Source: Pseudomonadota bacterium (lineage in GTDB: Bacteria > Pseudomonadota > Alphaproteobacteria > Caulobacterales > Caulobacteraceae). Taken from it: a stretch of 64,000 nt of DNA. Location of the stretch: positions 57,884 to 121,883 of the forward strand of contig JAEYAO010000019.1 of assembly GCA_023456105.1 (NCBI GenBank), read 5' to 3'. Below are positions 42,917 through 52,347 of the stretch, in pieces. The translations under genes were made by a program, and so were the position numbers. Each line of letters begins with the position of its first letter. Position 1 is the first letter of the stretch. The notes under the pieces are model-generated. The model had not been told where the DNA came from and ran no database searches. It worked only from the letters and a program-made list of their open reading frames with translations.

Positions 42917-43711
42917 GTGGCCGACATCCTGATCGATGGAGCGCCGGCGTCCGCCGACGACCTGACCTATCTGGCCCTGGTCAACTACGGCGCCTACACC
43001 TCGTTCGCCGTCGAGGATGGCGCGGTGCGCGGGCTTGACCTGCATCTGGACCGGCTGGGTCGCTCCGCCGAGGCGCTGTTCGGCGAGGCGCCGAACGAGT
43101 CCGAGCTGCGTCGCCTGATGCGCCGCGCCGTCGAAGGGCGCACCGCCGCCTGGCTGCGCGTCAGCCTGTTTTCGCCGGAGGTCTGGCCGCGCTCTCCGTC
43201 GTGGATCGGCCGTCCGCGCGTGATGACGATGACGGCGGGCCCGGTCGCGCCGCTGGCCGCATCGTTGCGGCTGACGGTGCAGCCCTATGAGCGCGAGGCG
43301 GCCGAACTGAAGCATCTGGCGACATTCGGCCTCATCCGCGCGCGGCGCATTGCGCGGGCGGCGGGCTTCGACGACGCCCTGTTCGTCGATGCGCAGGGTC
43401 GCCTGTCCGAAGGCAGCCTGTGGAACATCGGCTTCGTCTCGGGCGAACGCATCATCTGGCCGCAGGCGCCGATGCTAAGCGGGGTCGCACAGGGACTGAT
43501 CGAACAAGGATCGGGCGCGGAGGGGTTGTCGTGCGAGACGCGCGAGATCGCCGTGCCGGATCTGCCCGCCTTTGAGGCCGCGTTCATCTGCAACAGCGCC
43601 ACGCCCATGTGTCCGGTCGCCGAGATCGACGGCGCGGTCTTCGATGTCGATCATCCAGTGTTGAACCGTGTCCGCGCCTGCTGGGTCGCCCAGCCGCCCC
43701 AGCCGATCTGA
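42917..43711 (+). CDS. Aminotransferase class IV family protein
   Basis: 264 residues from GTG 42917, 19 bases after gyrA. Class IV PLP fold: LVNYGAYTSFAVEDGAVRG, the candidate PLP Lys in AELKHLATF, and FDDALFVDAQGRLSEGSLWN, where Glu and Asn-like residues bind substrate. Similar to D-amino acid or branched-chain aminotransferases and aminodeoxychorismate lyase; subfamily not resolved. The N-terminal domain appears complete but short. Confidence 0.85.
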   Translation: MADILIDGAPASADDLTYLALVNYGAYTSFAVEDGAVRGLDLHLDRLGRSAEALFGEAPNESELRRLMRRAVEGRTAAWLRVSLFSPEVWPRSPSWIGRPRVMTMTAGPVAPLAASLRLTVQPYEREAAELKHLATFGLIRARRIARAAGFDDALFVDAQGRLSEGSLWNIGFVSGERIIWPQAPMLSGVAQGLIEQGSGAEGLSCETREIAVPDLPAFEAAFICNSATPMCPVAEIDGAVFDVDHPVLNRVRACWVAQPPQPI

Positions 43712-43798
43712 TGCGGCCTCGCCCGCTAGGCCTCGGCTTTCGCACCTGCTAAACGCCCATGGACGTCGCGCCGGACAGGCTGGGGGGAGACGCCGCAG

Positions 43799-44287
43799 AT
43801 GCGCATCGGGCTGTATCCGGGCACTTTTGATCCGGTCACCAACGGGCACACCGACATCATCGCGCGCGCGGCCAAGCTGGTGGACCGTGTTGTCATCGGC
43901 GTGGCCAAGAACGACGACAAGGGACCTCTGTTTTCGACCGACGAACGGGTGGAGATGCTGCGCGAGGCGGTGTCGCACATCCCCGGCGAGATCGTGGTGC
44001 AGCCCTTCTCCACCCTGTTGATGCATTTCGCCGAGGAACTGCACGCCAACGTCATCATCCGAGGGCTGCGCGCGGTCGCGGATTTTGAGTACGAGTTCCA
44101 GATGACGGCCATGAACCAGCGCCTCAATCAGGACATCGAGACCGTGTTCCTGATGGCCGATCCGCGCCACCAGGCCATCGCCTCGCGGCTGGTGAAGGAA
44201 ATCGCCCGTTTGGACGGTGCGATCGACAGCTTCGTCAGCCCGACGGTCGCCGCGCGCGTGCGCTCCAAGGTCAAGAACGGGAAGTAG
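43799..44287 (+). CDS. coaD: Phosphopantetheine adenylyltransferase
   Basis: 162 residues. LYPGTFDPVTNGHTDIIARA carries the T-x-G-H nucleotidyltransferase motif; FSTLLMHFAEELHANVIIRG and VSPTVAARVRSKVK complete the family pattern. Adds AMP to 4'-phosphopantetheine in CoA synthesis. GGGGAG lies 10 bases upstream. Followed at once by two cyclophilin genes. Confidence 0.96.
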   Translation: MRIGLYPGTFDPVTNGHTDIIARAAKLVDRVVIGVAKNDDKGPLFSTDERVEMLREAVSHIPGEIVVQPFSTLLMHFAEELHANVIIRGLRAVADFEYEFQMTAMNQRLNQDIETVFLMADPRHQAIASRLVKEIARLDGAIDSFVSPTVAARVRSKVKNGK

Positions 44288-44290
44288 ACG

Positions 44291-45145
44291 ATGCGTGTTT
44301 CGGTGGCGGCTGCTCTGGCCGCCGTGATGATGATCGGCGGGGGGCAGGGGGCGGCGGCTCAAGCACCGGCGGCGGCCGAGTGGCGCACCGTTGCGCCCGA
44401 AAACCTTTTGGTGATCGACACGGCCAAGGGCCGCATCCTGGTGGAGCTGTCTTCGCTGGCGGCGCCGAACCATGTGGAGCGCGTCCGCACCCTGGCCAAT
44501 CAGGGCTTCTATGACGGGCTCAAGTTCCATCGCGTGATCCCGAACTTCATGGCCCAGACGGGCGATCCACAGGGCACGGGCGAGGGCGGCAGCGTCCTGC
44601 CCGATCTCAAGGCCGAGTTCACCTTCCGCCGAGGCCGCGACGCGGGCTTTGTCGCCGTGCCCAACGCGGGCGCAGGCCTGGTAGGCCTGGTCGGCACGCT
44701 GCCGGTCCAGACCCAGCCCGACGCCCAGATGATGATCACGGCGGACTTCAAGGTCGACGCCCACGGCCTGTTCTGCCCCGGCGTGTTCGGCATGGCGCGC
44801 TCGTCCTCGCCCGACAGCGCCAACAGCCAGTTCTATCTGATGACGGGCCGCAACGACGGGCTGAACGGGATCTATACGGCCTTTGGCCGCATCGTCTCGG
44901 GCCTGGACGTGGTCCGCGCGCTGAAGCCCGGCGCAGAGAGCCAGGACGGCGCGGTCGCCGATCCCGACGTGATGACGCGGGTGCGCATGGCCTCGGCGGT
45001 GCCGGCGGGCGAGGCGCCGACCGTGCGGGTCCAGGACGTGCGCGGCGCGGCCTTTGCGCAGACGCTGGCGCAGGCGCGCGCCGCCAAGGGCTCAGCCTTC
45101 AACATCTGCGACGTTCAGCCGGCGGCGGAGGTCTCCGGCGCCTGA
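44291..45145 (+). CDS. Periplasmic cyclophilin-type peptidylprolyl isomerase, copy 1
   Basis: 284 residues: signal peptide about 1-24, then a cyclophilin domain. FHRVIPNFMAQTGDPQGTG holds the catalytic Arg of the HRV motif and the substrate Phe; FGMARSSSPDSANSQFYLMT also conserved. A C-terminal extension of about 60 residues includes two Cys. It begins 3 bases after coaD and is tandem with a paralogue. Confidence 0.92.
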   Translation: MRVSVAAALAAVMMIGGGQGAAAQAPAAAEWRTVAPENLLVIDTAKGRILVELSSLAAPNHVERVRTLANQGFYDGLKFHRVIPNFMAQTGDPQGTGEGGSVLPDLKAEFTFRRGRDAGFVAVPNAGAGLVGLVGTLPVQTQPDAQMMITADFKVDAHGLFCPGVFGMARSSSPDSANSQFYLMTGRNDGLNGIYTAFGRIVSGLDVVRALKPGAESQDGAVADPDVMTRVRMASAVPAGEAPTVRVQDVRGAAFAQTLAQARAAKGSAFNICDVQPAAEVSGA

Positions 45146-45171
45146 TCCGAAGGCAAGAAGAGGGGGAGACC

Positions 45172-46047
45172 ATGCGTATTCTGCTGGCGACGGGGGCCGC
45201 CCTGTCGCTTCTCACCGCCGGGCCGACGCTCGCGGCTCAGGAGACGCCGCCGCCTCCGGCGCCGCCCACCGCCGAATGGCGCACGCCGGACGCCGCCGAC
45301 CTTCTGGTGATCGACACCACGCGGGGCCGCATCCTGGTGGAGATGGCGCCCGAGATCGCGCCGGCGCATGTGGAGCGGATCAAGCTACTGGCCGGCAGAG
45401 GCTTCTATGACGGCCTGGCCTGGCATCGCGTCATCGACTGGTTCATGGCCCAGACCGGCGATCCGTTGGGCACCGGCGACGGACAGAGCTGGTACCCGGA
45501 CCTGAAGGCCGAGTTCACGTTTCGGCGCGGGCCGGGTTCGGCCTTTGCCGGAGTGGCCGAGCCGGCGGGCGCGGTTGTGGGCTTCATGGGCGCACTGCCG
45601 GTGCAGACCCAGCCTGACGCGCTGATGCCTGGCACCACGGACGGCAAGGTTCACGGCTGGGGCCTGTATTGCTCCGGCGTGGCCGGCATGGCGCGCGACG
45701 AGCCGAACGACAGCGCCAACAGCCAGTTCTTTCTGATGCGCCAGGCCTATCCTTCGCTGGACAAGCGCTACACCGTCTGGGGTCGGGTGATCTCGGGGCT
45801 GTCGGTGGTGCGCGCGCTGAAGGCCAGCCCCAATCCGGACGGCATCGTCAGCGAGCCGGACCGCATGACCCGGGTGCGGGTGGCGGCCGACCTGCCGCAA
45901 GCCGAACGGCCGGCGATTCGCGTCATGGATACGCGCTCGCCCGCCTTTCGCGCCCTGGTGGATCACGCGCGGCAGGCGAGGGGCGCCGACTTCTCACCGT
46001 GCGACATCGAGGTTCCAGTCGAGGAGGCCGCTCAGGCCGCGCCCTGA
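45172..46047 (+). CDS. Periplasmic cyclophilin-type peptidylprolyl isomerase, copy 2
   Basis: 291 residues, similar to copy 1: signal peptide about 1-22, WHRVIDWFMAQTGDPLGTGD with the catalytic Arg kept but the preceding Phe changed to Trp and IPN changed to IDW. SANSQFFLMR is conserved. The last 40 residues (with one Cys) are extended. Overlaps the convergent Ppx/GppA gene by 16 bases. Confidence 0.92.
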   Translation: MRILLATGAALSLLTAGPTLAAQETPPPPAPPTAEWRTPDAADLLVIDTTRGRILVEMAPEIAPAHVERIKLLAGRGFYDGLAWHRVIDWFMAQTGDPLGTGDGQSWYPDLKAEFTFRRGPGSAFAGVAEPAGAVVGFMGALPVQTQPDALMPGTTDGKVHGWGLYCSGVAGMARDEPNDSANSQFFLMRQAYPSLDKRYTVWGRVISGLSVVRALKASPNPDGIVSEPDRMTRVRVAADLPQAERPAIRVMDTRSPAFRALVDHARQARGADFSPCDIEVPVEEAAQAAP

Positions 46048-47159
46048 CCGCTCCGTCCGGCGCTGCGTCCCCGCCTGCGGCGTCGGCGGTGCGGACGGCG
46101 ATCCTCGCGCATCCGCTGCAGCAGCAGGCCTTCGCGCAGGCCCCGGTCGGCGACGCGCACCCGCTCGCACGGCCAGGCGCGCTGCACCGCCTCAAGGATC
46201 GCCGCGCCCGCCAGCACCAGATCGGCGCGATCCGGGCCGATGCAGGCCTCCCTGGCGCGTCCGTCCGGCCGCAGCGCCTTGAGGCGGTCGGCCGCCGCTT
46301 CGCAGTCTCCGCGCGTCATCCACAAGCCGTCCACCCGCTCGCGGTTGTAGCGGGGCAGGTTCAGATGGATGCCGGCCAGGCTGGTGATGGCGCCCGATGT
46401 TCCGACCATGTGGGCCCGTTCGCCAGCGAACAGCGTCTTCAACGCCGGATCGTCCACGCCGCCGGCCGCGATCGCCGCGCCCATGTCCGCCACCATGGCT
46501 TCATACCAGAGCTCGCCCCCGCCGACGGGCTCGGGGTGGCGTTCGGCCAGGCTGACGACCCCCAGCGGCGCCGACATCCAGGCCGCCGCGCTCCAGCCGT
46601 CGCCCTTGCGGGTCAGCCAGGACATTTCGGTGGAGCCGCCGCCCACGTCGATCACCAGCACGGCCTCGGCCGCCGGATCGATCAGGTTCATGCACCCCTC
46701 GACCGACAGCCGCGCCTCTTCGGCCGGGTCAATGATGCGAAGCGACAGGCCGGTGCCCCGGCGCACCCGTTCCACAAAGGCTTCGCCGTTCTCGGCGGCG
46801 CGGCAGGCTTGGGTCGCGACGGCCGACAGGCGGCTGGCGTCGACGCCCTTGCGCGCGATGCGCTCGGCGCACAGGGCCAGGGCGTCATAGGCGCGGTCCA
46901 TGGCCCGTTCATCGAGCCGACCGGTGCGCGTCAGCCCTTCGCCCAGGCGCACGATGCGGCTGAAGCTGTCCACGACGCGAAATCCGCCGTCGCGCGCCGG
47001 CCTGGCGATCAGCAGGCGGCAGTTGTTGGTCCCGAGATCGAGCGCGCCATACAGCGGCGCGTCCCGACCCGATGCTTCCCGGCCTCCCGACCGCCCGGTC
47101 GGGGAGGAAGCGGGGGACCGCTCGTCGCGCCCTGATGGCGCGCCGCGGGTCTCCGGCAT
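46032..47159 (-). CDS. Ppx/GppA family phosphatase
   Basis: 375 residues from ATG 47159; a longer upstream frame lacks homology. The actin-like ATPase fold is seen: YGALDLGTNNCRLLIA, FSRIVRLGEGLTRTGRL, VLVIDVGGGSTEMSW and HMVGTSGAITSLAG, the exopolyphosphatase/pppGpp phosphohydrolase pattern. The N-terminal 40 residues and the Arg-rich C-terminal tail (after REDRRPHRR) are extra. Role in polyphosphate or (p)ppGpp turnover. Confidence 0.92.
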   Translation of the reverse strand: MPETRGAPSGRDERSPASSPTGRSGGREASGRDAPLYGALDLGTNNCRLLIARPARDGGFRVVDSFSRIVRLGEGLTRTGRLDERAMDRAYDALALCAERIARKGVDASRLSAVATQACRAAENGEAFVERVRRGTGLSLRIIDPAEEARLSVEGCMNLIDPAAEAVLVIDVGGGSTEMSWLTRKGDGWSAAAWMSAPLGVVSLAERHPEPVGGGELWYEAMVADMGAAIAAGGVDDPALKTLFAGERAHMVGTSGAITSLAGIHLNLPRYNRERVDGLWMTRGDCEAAADRLKALRPDGRAREACIGPDRADLVLAGAAILEAVQRAWPCERVRVADRGLREGLLLQRMREDRRPHRRRRRRGRSAGRSGQGAA

Positions 47160-47305
47160 GGCCGTGTCGTCCTTTGGGCGGTCCGAAGCGGCGCCCGTTC
47201 CCCTGGACTCTAGCCCGCCGGTTCGCTCCGCGCCAAGCCAATCTGTCACGAAGATGAACGACGGCCTTGGCCTCCCGCTCAGGAACATGGGCGTATCTTG
47301 GGGGC

Positions 47306-47620
47306 ATGGCTCACTTCCGCAGCGCCCGCTTCCATATCGGCCAGATCGTCCGGCACTATGACGGAGCCTTCCAAGGCGCGGTTTTGGATGTGGACGCCGT
47401 CTACGACGGCTCGGTGCAGGGAGAGGCGCTGACCGCGCCCGACCAGCCCTTCTACCGCGTCTACGCCATGGGAGACGATGGCGGCTTCATCGCCTACGCC
47501 GCCGAGGACGCTCTGCGCGACGCGTCGGACGCCCTGACGCTGTCCAGAGCCGACCGGCGCCGGTGGTTCAGCGTCGATGAAGCCGGCCATCACGCGCCCA
47601 TGGACCAGCCCATCCACTGA
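47306..47620 (+). CDS. hspQ: Heat shock protein HspQ
   Basis: 104 residues from ATG 47306. AHFRSARFHIGQIVRHYDGA, FRGVVLDVD-like FQGAVLDVDAVYDGS, and PFYRVYAMGDDGGFIAYAAE are the HspQ pattern. HspQ binds nucleic acids and acts as a Lon specificity factor in enterobacteria. Starts soon after the divergent Ppx/GppA gene. Confidence 0.9.
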   Translation: MAHFRSARFHIGQIVRHYDGAFQGAVLDVDAVYDGSVQGEALTAPDQPFYRVYAMGDDGGFIAYAAEDALRDASDALTLSRADRRRWFSVDEAGHHAPMDQPIH

Positions 47621-47705
47621 CCCGCTTGGACCGTGCGGGCGGGCGGCGCTAAGGTGGCGCGACAAGGCGCGGGAAAGCGCCGCCGACAGAGCCTTGGAGC
47701 CCTTC

Positions 47706-48581
47706 ATGTCCGACTTCGAGCATGTGTTCGACACGCCACCGGAAGGCGCCGCCGCCGACTGGACCATTCCCCAGAACTGGCAGGGCTACACCGACATTGA
47801 GCACCAGACCTGGGACACCCTGTACGCCCGCCAGATCAAGATCCTGCCGGGTCGCGCCTGCGACGCCTTCATGCGGGGACTGGAGGCGCTGGACCTGAAC
47901 GCCGGGGGCATCCCCGACTTCGACGTCATCAATCCCAAGCTTCAGGCCCTGACCGGCTGGACCGTGGTGTGCGTGCCGGGATTGGTGCCGGACGACGTCT
48001 TCTTCGACCACCTGGCCAACCGCCGCTTCGTCTCGGGCCAATTCATCCGCAAGCCGGACCAGCTGGATTATCTTCAGGAGCCGGACATCTTCCACGACGT
48101 GTTCGGCCATGTGCCGATGCTGACCGACCCGGACTTCGCGGCCTATATGGAGGCCTACGGCAAGGGCGGACAGCGCGCGGCGTCCTTGGGCATGCTGCCG
48201 AACCTGGCGCGGCTATATTGGTACACGGTGGAGTTTGGACTGATGCAGGAGGCGCAAGGCCTACGCATCTATGGCGCGGGCATCGTATCATCGGCGACCG
48301 AAAGCGTGTTCGCCTTGGACGATCCGTCGCCCAACCGCATCGGCTTCGATCTGGAGCGGGTGATGCGGACGCTCTACCGCATCGACGATTTCCAGCAGGT
48401 CTATTTCGTGATCGACAGCCTGGAGGCGCTGAAGGCCGAGACGCTAAAGGATTTCGGGCCGGTCTATGAGGCGTTGAAGGGGCGGGGCGAGATCGCCGTG
48501 GACGCCGTGCTGCCGGAAGACCGCGTCATCACGCGCGGGACGCAGAGCTACGTCGCGCGCGGCGGCCGCTTCGCCGCCTGA
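47706..48581 (+). CDS. phhA: Phenylalanine 4-monooxygenase
   Basis: 291 residues from ATG 47706 (GGAG 9 bases upstream). Iron ligands His130 and His135 in HDVFGHVPML and Glu176 in WYTVEFGLMQ; pterin-site YLQEPDIFHD. It hydroxylates Phe to Tyr using tetrahydrobiopterin or tetrahydromonapterin. The folM-like gene at 16916 may supply a reduced pterin cofactor. Converges with the ast operon. Confidence 0.96.
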   Translation: MSDFEHVFDTPPEGAAADWTIPQNWQGYTDIEHQTWDTLYARQIKILPGRACDAFMRGLEALDLNAGGIPDFDVINPKLQALTGWTVVCVPGLVPDDVFFDHLANRRFVSGQFIRKPDQLDYLQEPDIFHDVFGHVPMLTDPDFAAYMEAYGKGGQRAASLGMLPNLARLYWYTVEFGLMQEAQGLRIYGAGIVSSATESVFALDDPSPNRIGFDLERVMRTLYRIDDFQQVYFVIDSLEALKAETLKDFGPVYEALKGRGEIAVDAVLPEDRVITRGTQSYVARGGRFAA

Positions 48582-48593
48582 GTCTCGGCGGTC

Positions 48594-49931
48594 CTATTCG
48601 CGCTGGAACGGGTAGAAGCCGCCGCCCAGGCCCAGGATCTGCGTCAACTCGTCCAGCGCGCCCCGGCTCTCGACCAGCAACTGGGGATCGGCCAGGTCCG
48701 CCGGCGTCAGGCGGTCGCGATACCAGGTGGCGCCCCAGACGCTGAGTGCGCCGTGCAGCTCGTCGGTCAGCCGCATGGCGGCGTTGGTCGCCGCCAGCTC
48801 CGCCTCCGTCAGCACGACCCGCAGCCGCAGGCAGGCTGGGCCGCCGCCGTTGCGCATCGACTGGCGCACATCGACATACTCAACCCGGCCGATCGGACCG
48901 TTCGACACGGCGACGCCTTCGGCGACTGCATGGGCGCGGGCGTTGTCGCGCGTCTCGGTCGGACAGATCAACGTCAGCCGATCCTCGCCTGGAATGCGGA
49001 CCAGCATGGAGTTGAACAGATAGGAGGAGATGGCGTCGGCCAGCGGCAGATCCGACGAGTCGACCTCCACAAAGATCGGGTCGAACAGGCCCTCGGCGGC
49101 GCGACGGATCGCATCTTGCGTCCCGTCCGTATCCTCGAACGCCAGCGCGTGGTGGAACAGGGTGTCGAGCGATCCGACGCAGACCACGTCGTTGTGGAAG
49201 GTCCCGCCCGCAATGGCCGCCCGTCCCTGTTGCGCCAGCACCGGCCGACCGATGCCGTGGCGGCGGACGATGGCATCGCAGGCCTCGCGCGTCTGGCGAG
49301 CCGGGAAAGGACCATCCCACGGTTCAAACGCCTCGCGTCCCCAGACCAGCAGGTTCACGCCCGGATCGCCGTGATCGCGGCACAGGCGCACGTGATTGGC
49401 CGCGCCCTCGTCGGCGAGATGGCCGACCGCCGGCAGGGCGTCATGCACGGCGAACCGGTCGGGATCGGAGAACAGCGCCTCCAGCGCGCGCCGGGTCTGC
49501 CCGTGCTCCAGCGAGCGATGCAGGTTGGTGTGCAGGTTCGCCGGCGTGAAATGCACGCGGCCGTCGCCTGAGTCGGCGCTGGGCGTCACGGTCGCGGCGT
49601 TGGCGGCCCACATGGACGAGGCCGAACAGGCGGCGGCGGCGAATGAGGCTGCGTCCTTCCAGGCGCGCTCCAGCACCTGAGCGTCCGAGCCGGCAAAGCC
49701 CAGCGATCGCACAAAGGGGATGTTCGGCCGCTCGTGTGGCGGCAGCACGAACTGCGGCAGTCCGAGGTCGGCCAGCCGCTTCATCTTGTCCAGTCCCTGC
49801 AGCACGGCCGCGCGCGGGTTCGACGCCTCGCCCCGGTTCAGGCTGGAGGCGAGATTGCCCGGCGACAGGCCGGCGTAGGAGTGCGTCGGGCCGATCAGGC
49901 CGTCGGCGTTGGCCTCAACGGCGTGGGTCAT
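48594..49931 (-). CDS. astB: N-succinylarginine dihydrolase
   Basis: 445 residues. ANADGLIGPTHSYAGLSPGN is the AstB N terminus; FHNDVVCVGS holds a catalytic His and MRNGGGPACLRLRVV the catalytic Cys. It converts N2-succinylarginine to succinylornithine with release of ammonia and CO2. Overlaps astD by ATGA at its 5' end. Confidence 0.95.
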   Translation of the reverse strand: MTHAVEANADGLIGPTHSYAGLSPGNLASSLNRGEASNPRAAVLQGLDKMKRLADLGLPQFVLPPHERPNIPFVRSLGFAGSDAQVLERAWKDAASFAAAACSASSMWAANAATVTPSADSGDGRVHFTPANLHTNLHRSLEHGQTRRALEALFSDPDRFAVHDALPAVGHLADEGAANHVRLCRDHGDPGVNLLVWGREAFEPWDGPFPARQTREACDAIVRRHGIGRPVLAQQGRAAIAGGTFHNDVVCVGSLDTLFHHALAFEDTDGTQDAIRRAAEGLFDPIFVEVDSSDLPLADAISSYLFNSMLVRIPGEDRLTLICPTETRDNARAHAVAEGVAVSNGPIGRVEYVDVRQSMRNGGGPACLRLRVVLTEAELAATNAAMRLTDELHGALSVWGATWYRDRLTPADLADPQLLVESRGALDELTQILGLGGGFYPFQRE

Positions 49932-51343
49932 CGCAGGCCCCTGATTTCGCCCTGGATGTTCTTCAAGGCTTCCGCCTCGAAGCTGGCGACCGGATAGGCG
50001 CAGTAGTCGGCGGCGTAGTAGGCGCTGGGCCGGTGGTTGCCGCTGGCGCCAAGGCCGCCGAACGGCATGTCGCCGGCCGCACCCGTCGTCGGCCGGTTGA
50101 AGTTGACCACGCCCGCGCGGATGCGGCGGATGAAGCGGTCCCAGTTCGCCGGATCGTCGCTGATCAAGCCCGCCGACAGGCCATAGCGAGTGGCGTTGGC
50201 CGCCTGCACCGCCTGGTCGAAGGACGAGACGCGGGTGACCTGGAGGAAGGGGGCGAACATCTCTTCGTCCGGCACGTCCACGCCGGTGACGTCGAGGATC
50301 GCCGGCCGCACAAAGGCGCCTGGCAGGTTGTCGACCGGGCCGGAAGCGCGAATGACCTTGGCGCCCGCATCGATCCGCTGCTGCAACGCCCCCAGGGCTC
50401 CGGCCGCCGCACGGGCGGAGATCAGCGGGCCGGCGTAGGGCTCGGGGTCGCTGTTCCAGGGCGCGAAGGTCAGGCGATCGGACAGGGCGGCCACGGCCTC
50501 CACGATCGCGTCCCCGGCCGCGCCCTCCGGCACGATCAGGCGGCGGGCGCAGGAGCAGCGCTGACCGGTGGTGACAAAGGCGGACTGAACGATGATGCCC
50601 GCCACGGCCTCGGCGTCGGCGGCGTCCCAGGCCACCAGCGGATTGTTTCCGCCCAGCTCCAGCGCCAGGATGACGTGCGGATCGTCGGCGAACTTGCGGC
50701 GGAAGTGCGCGCCCGCCGCACCCGAACCGGTGAACATCAAGGCGTCGATGCCGGCGTCCAGCAGCGCCGCGCCCGTGTCGCGCCCGCCCTGGACGACGTT
50801 CAGCACGCCCGCCGGCAGGTCGGCGGCCTCGAAGGCCTCGGCCATCAGCTGGCCGGTCAGAGGCGTCTCTTCCGACGGCTTGAAGACCACGGTGTCGCCG
50901 GCGAGCAGCGCCGGCACGATGTGGCCGTTCGGCAGGTGGCCGGGGAAGTTGAACGGCCCCAGCACCGCCGCCACGCCGTGCGGGCGGTGGCGCAGCACGG
51001 CGCGCCCGAAGGCGGTGTCGCCGGCCCGCTCTCCCGTGCGCTCCTCAAAGGCTCGGATGGAGATGTCGACTTTGCCGACCATGGAGCCGAGCTCGGCGGT
51101 GGTCTCCCACAGCGGCTTTCCGGTTTCGCGGCTGATGGCCTCGGCCATCTGCGGCGTGCGCGCCTTGAGCACGGCCTGATAGCGTTTCACCGCCTCGATC
51201 CGCTCGGTGCGCGGACGGTCGGCCCAAGGCTCGAAGGCGGCGCGGGCGCGGTCCACGGCGGCCTGCACCTGGTCGGGCGAGGCGGCTTCGCCCTCCCACA
51301 CCGTGTCTTCGGTGGCGGGATCGATGGACTGGAACAGGGTCAT
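49928..51343 (-). CDS. astD: Succinylglutamate-semialdehyde dehydrogenase
   Basis: 471 residues, aldehyde dehydrogenase family. LGPFNFPGHLPNGHIVPALL (NAD-binding), catalytic Glu in ALELGGNNPLV and catalytic Cys in TTGQRCSCARRLI. Oxidises N-succinylglutamate semialdehyde to succinylglutamate. Four-base overlaps with both astA and astB show one operon. Confidence 0.95.
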   Translation of the reverse strand: MTLFQSIDPATEDTVWEGEAASPDQVQAAVDRARAAFEPWADRPRTERIEAVKRYQAVLKARTPQMAEAISRETGKPLWETTAELGSMVGKVDISIRAFEERTGERAGDTAFGRAVLRHRPHGVAAVLGPFNFPGHLPNGHIVPALLAGDTVVFKPSEETPLTGQLMAEAFEAADLPAGVLNVVQGGRDTGAALLDAGIDALMFTGSGAAGAHFRRKFADDPHVILALELGGNNPLVAWDAADAEAVAGIIVQSAFVTTGQRCSCARRLIVPEGAAGDAIVEAVAALSDRLTFAPWNSDPEPYAGPLISARAAAGALGALQQRIDAGAKVIRASGPVDNLPGAFVRPAILDVTGVDVPDEEMFAPFLQVTRVSSFDQAVQAANATRYGLSAGLISDDPANWDRFIRRIRAGVVNFNRPTTGAAGDMPFGGLGASGNHRPSAYYAADYCAYPVASFEAEALKNIQGEIRGLR

Positions 51344-52347
51344 GACTTCACTCGCACGATGTCGCCGGCGCTGACCTTGAGCGCCGCCGCGGTTTCAGGC
51401 GTCAGGCGCACGGCGTCGCCATGGATGTCGGCCCGCCCGCGAACGGCGCGGAAGGCGGCGACGCTGTCGGTGGAGACCAGCGCCGGCAGTTCGGCATCCA
51501 CGCTGTCGGCGATCTCGACCGTCAGCACCCGGGCGTCGCGCACCGTGCGGATGTGATCGCGTGGGCAGGCGACGGTCGGGCCGGCGTCGAAGATGTCCAC
51601 CAGGCCGTTGGGGCGGAACCCCTCGCTCTCCAGCAGCGCCATGGCCGGCACGCCCTGCGGGTGCACCTTGCCGATCACGGCGCGGGCAGGCTCCGGCAGC
51701 AGCTCCACATAGATCGGGTGACGCGGCGCAAGGTCCAAGATGAACTGCTTGTCCGTCGATCCCGTCATCCGGTCGGCGTCGTCGAAGTCCATGGGAAAGA
51801 ACCTGTGCGCCACATGATCCCAGAACGGGCAGGCGCCGTCGGGGGTGAAGACGCCGCGCAGCTCGGCCAGCACGCTGTCGGCGAACAGGTCCGGCTGGGC
51901 CCCGATCAGCATGTAGCGCGACTGGCTGAGGAGGCGGCCCGCGCCGCCCTTTCTCCGGTCGGCCTTGAGGAACAGCGAGCCGACCTCGGTCCAGCCGGTG
52001 CATTCGTTGACCAGCACCAGCGTCTGGTGCGTCAGCTTGACGTTCAGCGAAGGCGACGACGCTGTGTTGGTGTTGACGCGAAAGGAGAAAAAAGGCCGCT
52101 TCAGCCCCACCGCCGCCTTGACCGAGCCCACCCCGTCGATGTCGCCGGTGTCGCCGTCCTCCAGCATCAGGGTGTACCAGGCGCCCTGCGGCTCGACGCG
52201 ACCCTCGAAGCTGGCCTGGCTGAGCTCCAGCCGTTCGGACAGGGCGTCGGGATCTTCGGGCAGGCTGGTGAAGCCGGGGCCGGACAGGATGGCCAGCTCC
52301 AGCAGGGAATTGAGGTCGCGCGGACCAGCGGGGCGGACGACCAGCAT
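51340..52347 (-). CDS. astA: Arginine N-succinyltransferase
   Basis: 335 residues, the whole AstA family length. LVVRPAGPRDLNSLLELA, GVGSVKAAVGLKRPFFSFRV, and CTGWTEVGSLFLKADRRKGG are conserved blocks of the acyltransferase fold. It uses succinyl-CoA to start arginine catabolism. Its ATG immediately follows the stop of the M20 gene (TGAATG). Confidence 0.94.
   Translation of the reverse strand: MLVVRPAGPRDLNSLLELAILSGPGFTSLPEDPDALSERLELSQASFEGRVEPQGAWYTLMLEDGDTGDIDGVGSVKAAVGLKRPFFSFRVNTNTASSPSLNVKLTHQTLVLVNECTGWTEVGSLFLKADRRKGGAGRLLSQSRYMLIGAQPDLFADSVLAELRGVFTPDGACPFWDHVAHRFFPMDFDDADRMTGSTDKQFILDLAPRHPIYVELLPEPARAVIGKVHPQGVPAMALLESEGFRPNGLVDIFDAGPTVACPRDHIRTVRDARVLTVEIADSVDAELPALVSTDSVAAFRAVRGRADIHGDAVRLTPETAAALKVSAGDIVRVKS

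Noticed and set aside
40279..42927. 882-codon minus-strand frame opposite gyrA
   Set aside because: gyrA is unambiguous on the plus strand; the antisense frame is a GC-content artefact.
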